A program made the translations under genes and the position numbers. A stretch of DNA of 52,855 nt, from positions 1 to 52,855 of the forward strand of contig SUZO01000016.1 of NCBI GenBank assembly GCA_015059805.1. Reading direction: 5' to 3'. Below are positions 47,016 through 52,855 of this stretch, piece by piece; position 1 is the first letter of the stretch, and every line of letters begins with the position of its first letter. This DNA is from Rikenellaceae bacterium. GTDB taxonomy: Bacteria > Bacteroidota > Bacteroidia > Bacteroidales > Rikenellaceae. The notes beneath the pieces were generated by a model. That model was not told the origin of the DNA and ran no database searches. It saw only the letters and a list, made by a program, of their open reading frames with translations.

Positions 47016-47300
47016 GGATACTATTAGCTAATAGCCAATGGCTTGCCTTCGGCGACCCTTCATCGCTCTGACAACAAAATTGGTGCTCTGATTTAGTGGA
47101 GTTTCTCTAAATGACATTGAATAACAAAGAATGACATTGAATAGCGCGCTCTGCGCGCAGTATTAAGGGCGTTAGCCCGCTGTCATTCATTGCCATTTGC
47201 TGTCATCATAGCGCCCAACCTTGATTGAACGTTGAGGCGCTCCCTGAACCAACTTCCCTGTTCTGCGTCAGCCAGCTAATGGCTAACAGCTAATGGCATA
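47016..47300. repeat. Mosaic intergenic repeat, copy B (reverse orientation)
   Basis: Relative to copies D and E this copy is reversed. It holds the 48-nt core at 47135-47182 (identical to D, one base from E), flanked by ATGACA/TGTCAT words, then the block TTGGTGCTCTGATTT, a CTTGCCTTCGGCGACCC block, and at its right end TCTGCGTCAGCCAGCTAATG with GGCTAACAGC words as in copy A. No coding potential is seen in 46991-47327. Confidence 0.8.
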
Positions 47301-47327
47301 CATTATGGCATACATTATTGTTATCTA

Positions 47328-47359
47328 TTTGCTAAATAGGCAAAAAATCTTTATATTTG
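47328..47359 (+). promoter_or_regulatory. Promoter of the 47630 gene and its leader RNA
   Basis: TTTG (47328-47331) and TATATTTG (47352-47359) are separated by 20 nt, an exact Bacteroidales pair. Transcription would begin near 47366, leaving a leader of about 265 nt before the start codon. Confidence 0.75.
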
Positions 47360-47365
47360 CAACGT

Positions 47366-47629
47366 CATTGCGGAATACGTAATGATTTGATGGCATTTAG
47401 GGCTATTGTTTAGTTGATAAAACGACCAAATTTATACAGCGAACAGACAATAGGCACATTAAATGCTCACGCCACTGGCGTGGGTTGTGCTTTTGTTCGC
47501 GTGGGTACTTGGTCGTCCCTTTCAACTAAGGCTATACCCACGTTTCTTCATTTTAGATACACAATGTTTAAGTTAATGGTTGTCATCAAATTATAGCAAC
47601 TACTTGTTTAACTTAAATATCAATGTGTT
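47366..47629 (+). ncRNA. Rod-like structured leader RNA with an alternative hairpin
   Basis: Five nested arms occur in order: TTAGTTGA/TCAACTAA (47410/47522), ACGACCAA/TTGGTCGT (47422/47509), GCGAAC/GTTCGC (47439/47495), GCACA/TGTGC (47454/47486) and CACGCC/GGCGTG (47468/47477) with a 3-nt loop. A competing perfect helix, CGTGGGTA (47500-47507) with TACCCACG (47535-47542), would break the outer arms and is followed by TTTCTTCATTTT, like an intrinsic terminator. This looks like a switching leader or small RNA. I do not recognise the class. Confidence 0.6.
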
Positions 47630-48307
47630 ATGAAAAAATCGTTTATTTTTCTCCTATTTGTTATAATAGGGTGCTTGGATGTCTATGCACAAGACATTCT
47701 ACAATTAAAAGATGGTGGCAAAATTGAGGTCAAGCTATTAGAAATCAACGAAACATCTATAAAATACAAACGCTGGGACAACTTAAACGGACCATCTTAT
47801 ACCATTTCAATAACAAAAGTCTACTCCATCATTTATGAAAATGGAACTATGGATAAATTTGATATTGAGACAATTGCTAAATCCGATGTTACAACAAGTA
47901 TTGAGCTAGCTGGAAATCAAGTATCAAACAGTATTGATAATTCTGGAAATAAAATTTCGAAGGGAATTGACAACTCAGTGTTATTAAGAAAAAATGAACT
48001 TAAGAATCAAGCGCACACACTAAAAGTATTAGGTTGGATTGCTGGAATAGCTGTTATTGGTGGTGGCGTAGCCGTAGGTCTTGTCACTGAAACCTATTGG
48101 ATGGCAGGTGTATGTCCAGCTGTTGGAGGTGTTATCATTGGACTATGCGCAGGAATCGCTGACAATAAAGAAAGTGTAGCAGATAGAATACAAGTAAGTG
48201 CCGTAGATATAAATGTCAATGAGAATCTCAGCCTGAATGTATGTCATTTTAACAACCGTAGTGAGCATGCACGCGCTCTGGGTGTAGGAATGACAATGAG
48301 ATTTTAG
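47630..48307 (+). CDS. Exported hypothetical protein, AT-rich
   Basis: I do not recognise the family of this 225-residue protein. The N-terminus MKKSFIFLLFVIIGCLDVYA is either a signal peptide cut before DILQLKDGG or, through IIGC, a lipoprotein signal. A beta-rich part (GGKIEVKLLEINETSIKYKR, ISITKVYSIIYENGTMDKF) follows, then a stretch of NSIDNSGNKISKGIDNS repeats and a glycine-rich hydrophobic segment near residues 140-175 (GIAVIGGGVAVGLVTETYWM). The gene is visibly richer in A and T than its neighbours, which suggests transfer or relaxed selection. It sits alone behind a long structured leader. Confidence 0.7.
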   Translation: MKKSFIFLLFVIIGCLDVYAQDILQLKDGGKIEVKLLEINETSIKYKRWDNLNGPSYTISITKVYSIIYENGTMDKFDIETIAKSDVTTSIELAGNQVSNSIDNSGNKISKGIDNSVLLRKNELKNQAHTLKVLGWIAGIAVIGGGVAVGLVTETYWMAGVCPAVGGVIIGLCAGIADNKESVADRIQVSAVDINVNENLSLNVCHFNNRSEHARALGVGMTMRF

Positions 48308-48352
48308 GTGTATAGCTATCCGACCAACAGCAGTCGTTGCTCTCGGTTTAAT

Positions 48353-48450
48353 TGGCTATAGTAAAGAGATTAAGGAGGTTAGGGGAGAATTTATAAAGCT
48401 CGCTAATTCCCCACTACTGCGTAGCTGGCTAACAGCTAACTGCCAATGGC
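48353..48450. repeat. Mosaic intergenic repeat, copy C (short)
   Basis: It contains GAGATTAAGGAGGTTAGGGG-like purine units, then CGCTAATTCCCC and CTACGCAG/GCGTAGCTGGCTAACAGC words that match copies A and B. It is a partial copy without the 48-nt core. Confidence 0.6.
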
Positions 48451-48452
48451 AT

Positions 48453-48489
48453 AAAACCAAATAAGCCGTTTTTCAGTTTATTTGGTTTT
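48453..48489 (+). terminator. Perfect 12-bp hairpin overlapping the next promoter
   Basis: AAAACCAAATAA (48453-48464) pairs with TTATTTGGTTTT (48478-48489). It could terminate the 47630 message, and its right arm includes the TTTG of the promoter for the lipoprotein/rSAM pair. Confidence 0.55.
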
Positions 48490-48512
48490 ATTGTATATAT
48501 TGATTACCTTTG
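48481..48512 (+). promoter_or_regulatory. Promoter of the lipoprotein/radical SAM pair
   Basis: TTTG (48481-48484), 20 nt, then TACCTTTG (48505-48512). The start near 48519 lies downstream of the upstream in-frame start at 48482, so it supports the ATG at 48539 as the true start. Confidence 0.75.
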
Positions 48513-48538
48513 TAAATACGAACCAAATTTTGTGCGCT

Positions 48539-49024
48539 ATGAAGAGGTATTTAATGATTGTAGGAGTGGGCATTGCCTTTATGGTTGTGTCGCTATGGGT
48601 ATGGTTGTCGCGGGGTAAGAGTGCTGCGGCAGTTCGTGCGAAGTATCGTTTGGGAGGCATACTTCTCTCGCTCTTGGTGGCGGCAACAACACTTACTTCG
48701 TGCGTGAGTTGCTATTCACCTGCAGGTGAGCCGATGAATATTATCTCGCCAAAGTTTGACACATCTACGGCTGTATATTACTGTGGAGATGTGCTCAATT
48801 TTTATGAGGATACCGCCTTCTCGCACTTTAAGTATGTAATCACATCGGACAAGGGCGAGACTCTCTATACAGGTCGCACTTTTGGCAAACGAAACATTGA
48901 GGTAGTCCTTGCTGTAGGCGAATATGTGGGACCAGCAACAATAACCTTCTACGGCGCGAATGATTATCAGAGTGAGTTCGTAAAGATTGATGGCGAATTT
49001 AACTGCATTATAGATGCCAGATAG
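48539..49024 (+). CDS. Putative lipoprotein of an rSAM/lipoprotein system
   Basis: The 161-residue product has a first membrane segment (residues 5-23) and a second hydrophobic stretch ending in a lipobox-like TLTSC (Cys55), then CVSCYSPAG. The rest is an Ig-like beta domain (STAVYYCGDVLNFYEDTAF; GPATITFYGANDYQSEFVKI) with cysteines at 58, 82 and 156. I chose ATG 48539 because the promoter lies between it and the earlier in-frame start. It overlaps the radical SAM gene by 11 bp. Paired genes of this kind are described in Bacteroidota as a putative lipoprotein with a cognate radical SAM enzyme. The double membrane segment is unusual for a lipoprotein. Confidence 0.75.
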   Translation: MKRYLMIVGVGIAFMVVSLWVWLSRGKSAAAVRAKYRLGGILLSLLVAATTLTSCVSCYSPAGEPMNIISPKFDTSTAVYYCGDVLNFYEDTAFSHFKYVITSDKGETLYTGRTFGKRNIEVVLAVGEYVGPATITFYGANDYQSEFVKIDGEFNCIIDAR

Positions 49025-50027
49025 ATTTCATCTGGATATGGTGGTCTTTGAGACCACAGATGCCTGCAACCAATCCTGCAAGTTCTGCTACAACCACTTC
49101 AAGAGTCAGCAGGGCTTTACTATGGCTACGCCCGACTTTTTGCTCGCTAAAAAGAGCCTTCAGACCCTACTACAACAGGCAGAGGTAAGCAGTATCAGTT
49201 TCTCTGGTGGCGAGCCGTTGCTTGTTCCACGACTCTTTGACCTTATTCTCAAGGCGCGATTTGCAGGCTCAAATGTCCACCTGCTTACAAATGGCACACT
49301 GCTCACAGACGACACGATAGGATACTGCCGTGACCTTGGCGTGGAGATGATTCAGATACCTATTCTCGCTCCAAATGCATGTCTTCACGACTATATTACG
49401 GGACTTGCTGGCTCGTGGCAAAGGGCTGTGACAGCAGCGCGGAAGATTTCTCAGTGGGATAGCAGTCGTCTTATCCCCGTATTTATCTTGAGCGCGCTAA
49501 ACATATCCCAGACACTGCCAACCCTTGAACTCTACCGCGACTTGGGAGTAAGGCGCATTATGTTCAACCGCTTTAATGTTGGCGGATTAGGCATCCAGCA
49601 CTGGAAAGAACTTCGCCTAACAACACAGCAGCTGCAGGATACATTTGCTGCGGTGAGTCAGTTTATGATTGAGAACGACATGGTGGCAAATAGTGGCGTC
49701 TGCTCACCCATCTGCATCCTCGACCCAAAGCGCTATCCGGGCATCCGCTTTGCCCACTGCAACACAGATATCTCGCATCGCCCAATTACGGTAAACTATC
49801 GCGGCGAAGTGCGCTACTGCAACCACTCGCCAAAGGTGCTTGGAAATATCCACTGCGAGCCTATCGCTCAGATACTTACAAAGGCTCTAAATAGCAGCTA
49901 CTTTGACTCCATGCCAGACGCTTGTACGAAGTGTAACCTCTGGAGTCGTTGTCGCGGAGGCTGTCGCGCCGCCTCGGAGCAACTCTACGGAAGATTTGAC
50001 CTTGCCGACCCGATACTAACTGACTAA
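49014..50027 (+). CDS. Radical SAM/SPASM enzyme, lipoprotein-associated
   Basis: The 337-residue product has the 4Fe-4S motif CNQSCKFC (Cys18, 22, 25), the SAM-binding GGEP in SISFSGGEPLLVPRLF, and a C-terminal SPASM-type cysteine set (HCNTD, YCNHSP, CTKCNLWSRCRGGC) for auxiliary clusters. Such enzymes modify peptides or proteins. The 11-bp overlap with the lipoprotein gene points to that protein as substrate or partner. This is inference from context and from the known rSAM/lipoprotein gene pairs. Confidence 0.85.
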   Translation: MPDRFHLDMVVFETTDACNQSCKFCYNHFKSQQGFTMATPDFLLAKKSLQTLLQQAEVSSISFSGGEPLLVPRLFDLILKARFAGSNVHLLTNGTLLTDDTIGYCRDLGVEMIQIPILAPNACLHDYITGLAGSWQRAVTAARKISQWDSSRLIPVFILSALNISQTLPTLELYRDLGVRRIMFNRFNVGGLGIQHWKELRLTTQQLQDTFAAVSQFMIENDMVANSGVCSPICILDPKRYPGIRFAHCNTDISHRPITVNYRGEVRYCNHSPKVLGNIHCEPIAQILTKALNSSYFDSMPDACTKCNLWSRCRGGCRAASEQLYGRFDLADPILTD

Positions 50028-50047
50028 TATGGTTAGAGAGCGTACAA

Positions 50048-50333
50048 TAGCAGCAAATGACAATAAATGACAGCGGGCTAACGCCCTTAATACTGCGCGC
50101 AGAGCGCGCTATTCAATGCCATTGAGGACTGTAAGCCCTTGTCATTAAATGTCATTCACAACAACTTAGCTCAATCAGAGCTCCCATTATATCGTCCGAG
50201 CAGAATCGGGTCACCAAAGACAAGCTAACGCAGAACAGAGAATTTAAGGAATTTAATGAATTTAGGGAAATTAGCGAAAAATCCCTAAACTCGTTAATCT
50301 CCTTAAACTCCTTAATCTCACCACTTTAGCAAT
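50048..50333. repeat. Mosaic intergenic repeat, copy D
   Basis: The cloverleaf-like part spans 50056-50156. Outer arms AATGACAATAAATGACA and TGTCATTAAATGTCATT enclose GGGC/GCCC (50075-50086), GCGCGC/GCGCGC (50095-50109) and a weaker GGACT/AGCCC hairpin. The 48-nt core is 50071-50118. After it come CAATCAGAGCTCCC, CGGGTCACCAAAGACAAGC, ACGCAGAACAGAG and a purine-rich arm facing its imperfect complement (50233-50320), which can fold into a 40-bp hairpin. Nothing coding is seen in 50028-50389. Confidence 0.8.
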
Positions 50334-50358
50334 GCGCCCGACTTCTAAGGTCGGGCGC
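50334..50358 (-). terminator. Hairpin after the TIR gene
   Basis: GCGCCCGAC (50334-50342) pairs perfectly with GTCGGGCGC (50350-50358). It lies 32 bp past the TIR gene stop on the minus strand. No clear T-run follows, so termination is likely but not certain. Confidence 0.5.
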
Positions 50359-50389
50359 AAAGATTAAAGCCTAAATAGTCGCTTCGCTC

Positions 50390-51712
50390 CTAAAAAGCGG
50401 AGACGGCGCGCACATAGCCGTAGCAGTACTTATTTGTGCGACTGGCGTCGCCGCCAGCCATATAGACATCCCACACGTAGGACTCGCCGAATATATCACG
50501 GCGATTATCCTCCGTTGACGACCAATAAGTAAATAACAACTTATCGGTTAATCTAGGATTTAGCTTATCTTTGCATTTATAAATTGTCAGCAGTTCTTCT
50601 TTTGACGGCAGATACCAACCCTCACCAAGGTCTGCGCACCACGCAAAGGGAGGATATTTATCTCGCCAACCAGAGATAGTCTTAACTTTTGCCATATTAT
50701 ATGCACCGTCAGTCTCGCTATCTGCACCTATAAGGCGTCTATATTCTGCAGCATCAGAAGCCCATTGCAAAATTTCTGACTGCATAATACTCACAATCTT
50801 ACCACGGCGACCGTCGGCACTAACCTCAAAGACAACACCCTCGCGTACGCCGTCGTTATAGTAGTCGCCGACACTATACTTCTTCATTCTCGCCACTCGC
50901 TCAGCTCTTTCGCGAGCTTTGCGTTCTGCCTCCTCGCGAGCCTTGCGTTCTGCCTCTTCGCGGGCTTTACGTTCTGCCTCCTCGCGAGCTTTGCGGGCAT
51001 TATATATATCACGAAGTTTGACCTCTATAAACTCACCAAACTCCAAGTCTGTTATAGTAAGCATCTGCTCAACGCGATCACTATCACACTCCATACCGAC
51101 AAAAGTCAGCTTATGCTTACCCTTTTGCAGACGAATTTCTGGGAACTCCCCACAAATAGCCGTTCCTATCTGTTTACCAAAGTGTAATATGCGACAATCA
51201 AGATCGGTCTCAATAGTAACACGTGCACCAGCACTACTTTTAGGCTGTTCACGTAGTCGCTCCTTCAAGATTGGACGTATACGATACTCATCCATCTCTC
51301 TAACAGAGGACTTAAAGAGTTGCTCAAAATCTATATGCGAAAATTGATGCTGACCGAGGCTCTGCTTGACCTGCTCTGGAACATCATCAGGGAAACCATC
51401 AAACTCCTTGTTAGGATTTACTGGAACAAAATGACGTTTTTTGCTAACAGCAAACTCAATCTCCTTTCTAACCCAGTCGTCATCATTTACACATCTATCA
51501 AGTGAGTGGGCAGAGAGCATAAAGACAAATATCGGGGCCTGCTCAATAGCATCCATAATACGCTTATCAAAGACGCCATCTTTTAGCTCATCGTAGTCCA
51601 GAAAGACATTATACCCTCTCAGTTCAAGCTCCGCCTTTAGAGGGCGCACATACTCGGCTCCACCATGTCGGCGGTAGCTAATAAATATATCGTATGGTCT
51701 ATTTTCGCTCAT
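50390..51712 (-). CDS. TIR domain - coiled coil - Lcl_C fusion protein
   Basis: I place the start at ATG 51712 (MSENRPYDIFISYRRHGGAE, 440 residues). The frame opens 45 bp earlier, but the -7 box lies between the two. Residues 5-150 are a TIR domain (FISYRR, VFLDYDELKDGVFD, VFMLSAHSLDRC, WVRKEIEFAV with Glu84 in the position of the TIR NADase glutamate). Residues 160-235 form a PEGA-like beta domain (KGKHKLTFVGMECD). Residues 241-272 are four 8-residue repeats KAREEAER forming a coiled coil. Residues 279-440 are one Lcl_C/DUF1566 module (VGDYYNDGVREGVVFEV, GEGWYLPSKEEL, YWSSTEDN). There is no signal peptide. It is plausibly an NAD-cleaving or signalling effector with a sensor tail; a defence role is inferred only. 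Confidence 0.85.
   Translation of the reverse strand: MSENRPYDIFISYRRHGGAEYVRPLKAELELRGYNVFLDYDELKDGVFDKRIMDAIEQAPIFVFMLSAHSLDRCVNDDDWVRKEIEFAVSKKRHFVPVNPNKEFDGFPDDVPEQVKQSLGQHQFSHIDFEQLFKSSVREMDEYRIRPILKERLREQPKSSAGARVTIETDLDCRILHFGKQIGTAICGEFPEIRLQKGKHKLTFVGMECDSDRVEQMLTITDLEFGEFIEVKLRDIYNARKAREEAERKAREEAERKAREEAERKARERAERVARMKKYSVGDYYNDGVREGVVFEVSADGRRGKIVSIMQSEILQWASDAAEYRRLIGADSETDGAYNMAKVKTISGWRDKYPPFAWCADLGEGWYLPSKEELLTIYKCKDKLNPRLTDKLLFTYWSSTEDNRRDIFGESYVWDVYMAGGDASRTNKYCYGYVRAVSAF
50897..50992 (-). repeat. 24-bp tandem repeats inside the TIR gene
   Basis: Four direct copies of a 24-bp unit encode KAREEAER, KAREEAER, KAREEAER and KARERAER. The copies differ mainly at silent third positions. 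Copy-number change would stay in frame and alter the coiled-coil length. Confidence 0.85.
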
Positions 51713-51731
51713 CGTTTGGATTATGATTTCA

Positions 51732-51763
51732 CAAAGGTAATAAAAAAAATCTTGCACCGCAAG
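51732..51763 (-). promoter_or_regulatory. Promoter of the TIR gene, overlapped by a palindrome
   Basis: On the minus strand CTTG (51760-51763) is followed after 20 nt by TACCTTTG (51732-51739). The start would be near 51725, leaving a leader of only about 13 nt. A perfect palindrome, ATCTTGC-acc-GCAAGAT (51749-51765), covers the -33 element and could be an operator. On the plus strand it is followed by TTTTT and could also act as a terminator. Confidence 0.65.
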
Positions 51764-51770
51764 ATTTTTT

Positions 51771-52220
51771 GGCTATTAGCCGTTAGCCATTAGCCGTCGG
51801 CTTGCCTTCGGCAACGCGACCCTGCTAACGCAGAACAGAGAATTTAAGGAAGTTAGGGAATTTAGGGAATTACAATGGCAGAAAATGGCAATGAATGGCA
51901 GCGGGCTAACGCCCTTAATACTGCGCGCAGAGCGCGCCATTCAATGCCATTGAGGGCTGAAAGCCCTTGTCATTAAATGTCATTCACAATTACTTCGCCA
52001 AATCAGAGCACCAATTTTGTCGACAAAGTCGACACCGCTGAAAAGCCAACGCTGCGATTAAGCCGAGTGCAACAGCGGTCGTACACCGAAGGTGCAAAAG
52101 GCGACAATTGAAAATGGGAGCTTGCTCACAGATTTTCAATTTCGCATTTTGGGGCATTTATGCCGCGACTGATATTGCCGAGGCGGAGCAGGGTCGGGTC
52201 ACCAAAGGTGAGCCAATGGC
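51771..52220. repeat. Mosaic intergenic repeat, copy E (longest)
   Basis: It begins with GGCTATTAGCCGTTAGCC words, then CGGCTTGCCTTCGGCAACGC, ACGCAGAACAGAGAATTTAA and AATTTAGGGA units. The cloverleaf-like part is 51874-51984 (core 51899-51946). Next comes AAATCAGAGCACCAATTTTG, then extra hairpins GTCGAC-aaa-GTCGAC (52019-52033) and ATTGAAAAT/ATTTTCAAT with inner GAGC/GCTC (52107-52140), ending in CGGGTCACCAAAGGTGAGCC. It fills nearly the whole spacer between the TIR and rplY promoters and shows no coding potential. Confidence 0.75.
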
Positions 52221-52226
52221 CAAAAA

Positions 52227-52258
52227 TTTGGTAATCTGAAAAATTTGTTCTACATTTG
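52227..52258 (+). promoter_or_regulatory. Promoter of rplY
   Basis: TTTG (52227-52230), 20 nt, then TACATTTG (52251-52258), followed by C. The start near 52265 leaves a leader of about 80 nt before rplY. Confidence 0.8.
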
Positions 52259-52346
52259 CAGCCGAAATCAGGCGGTTATGGGGGTTGCACTGCGGGTGCA
52301 GACTGAGTGCCGCCGTAGGTAATAACATTATAACAAACATTTTACA

Positions 52347-52855
52347 ATGAAAACAATTGCTATCAAAGCAGCTCTTCGTGCCGATTACGGTAAGAAGGCA
52401 ACCAAGGCAGTTCGCCGTGAGGGTCTTATCCCATGTGTTATTTATGGTGGTGGCGAGAATGTCGCTTTCGCTATTGATGAGAAGGCTGTAAAGCCACTTA
52501 TCTACACTCCAAACTCATATATCGTTGAGCTTGACATCGACGGTAAGAAGGAGCTCGCAGTACTTCGTGATGTTCAGTATCACCCAATCCGTGAGCAGAT
52601 TCTTCACATTGACTTCTACCGTGTTCAGGAGGGTAAGCCAGTATCTATCGCTGTTCCAGTACGTCTTACAGGTACTGCTGAGGGTGTTAAGATCGGTGGT
52701 AAGCTCGCTCTTTCTGCTCGTAAGCTCGTTGTTAAGGCTATGGTTGAGAACCTTCCAGATGAGCTGGTTGTTGATGTTACTCCACTCAAGGTTGGTCAGA
52801 CAATCTTCGTTGGTGACCTTAAGTTTGAGGGTCTTGAGTTCGTTTCTCCTGCAAC
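52347..52855 (+). CDS. rplY: 50S ribosomal protein L25/general stress protein Ctc, N-terminal part
   Basis: The frame runs from ATG 52347 to the right edge (169 codons) and encodes MKTIAIKAALRADYGKKATK, AVRREGLIPCVIYGGGENVA, LRDVQYHPIREQILHIDFYR, then the C-terminal TL5/CTC domain (VPVRLTGTAEGVKIGGKLAL). L25 binds 5S rRNA. The long form with the second beta domain is called Ctc. The gene has its own promoter. The C-terminus is cut by the window end. Confidence 0.95.
   Translation, partial: MKTIAIKAALRADYGKKATKAVRREGLIPCVIYGGGENVAFAIDEKAVKPLIYTPNSYIVELDIDGKKELAVLRDVQYHPIREQILHIDFYRVQEGKPVSIAVPVRLTGTAEGVKIGGKLALSARKLVVKAMVENLPDELVVDVTPLKVGQTIFVGDLKFEGLEFVSPA

Noticed and set aside
47410..47596. 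60-codon open frame covering the rod-like leader
   Set aside because: It spans paired arms on both sides of the structure, lacks a start context and encodes no recognisable protein.
47366..47629. The leader as a 6S RNA, tmRNA or SRP RNA
   Set aside because: No tmRNA start sequence or tag, no SRP tetraloop region. A rod alone is too weak for 6S RNA, and the region directly precedes a gene behind a single promoter.
50897..50992. CRISPR-like repeat array
   Set aside because: The 24-bp repeats are contiguous, without spacers, and lie in frame within the TIR coding sequence as a coiled-coil repeat.
52158..52340. Minus-strand 60-codon frame before rplY
   Set aside because: It overlaps the rplY promoter and leader and the end of repeat copy E; the peptide is featureless.

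Overview
The window looks like a chromosome segment of a Bacteroidales bacterium, probably from the gut. Upstream of many genes sits the Bacteroidota promoter pair (-33 TTTG, about 20 nt, -7 TAnnTTTG). Shine-Dalgarno sequences are generally not evident. Typical families of the order are present: secreted proteins whose signal peptides end in AQ, BspA-type leucine-rich repeats, a DUF4988-like lipoprotein, and an rSAM/lipoprotein pair. The str and S10 ribosomal clusters are fused and carry no tuf. The family cannot be fixed from the sequence alone.

Region 1 (1-10406, minus strand) is a continuous str-S10-spc cluster: rpsL, rpsG, fusA, rpsJ, rplC, rplD, rplW, rplB, rpsS, rplV, rpsC, rplP, rpmC, rpsQ, rplN, rplX, rplE, rpsN and the start of rpsH. 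It is tight except for two spacers: 151 bp between rpsJ and rplC with a nested hairpin, and 455 bp between rpsN and rpsH with a very strong stem-loop and an apparent internal promoter.

Region 2 (10407-13287) has the str promoter and leader, a terminator, a hairpin-forming repeat, and two minus-strand genes for secreted enzymes (an esterase and a PHP-domain phosphoesterase). These diverge from leuS.

Region 3 (13288-37224, plus strand) is a 24-kb co-directional run, mostly with gaps of 0-35 bp. Housekeeping genes (leuS, prfA, xseA, xseB, a RelA/SpoT gene) are interleaved with tandem paralog families: five secreted alpha/beta hydrolases, three secreted calcineurin-like phosphoesterases and two FAD-dependent oxidoreductases. 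It also holds an orphan ribulokinase-like gene and a secreted endonuclease/exonuclease/phosphatase protein, and ends in a clear terminator. No SusC/SusD pair is present.

Region 4 (37225-44571) is a surface-protein locus. A BspA-like lipoprotein with collagen-like Gly-X-Y segments sits behind a long, highly structured leader. Converging on it is an operon of a second LRR protein (no signal peptide) and an outer-membrane beta-barrel protein.

Region 5 (44572-52855) runs from a Xer-type recombinase and hpf to rplY (L25), which is cut by the right edge. Between hpf and rplY is an accessory pocket: a duplicated Lcl_C/DUF1566-like protein, an AT-rich secreted hypothetical protein behind a rod-like leader RNA, a radical SAM/lipoprotein pair, and a TIR-(beta domain)-coiled coil-Lcl_C protein. 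The spacers of this pocket hold four of the window's five copies of a mosaic intergenic repeat family. Three of those copies share a 48-nt core with tandem mini-hairpins that is nearly invariant. No tRNA, rRNA, CRISPR array or complete insertion sequence was seen.
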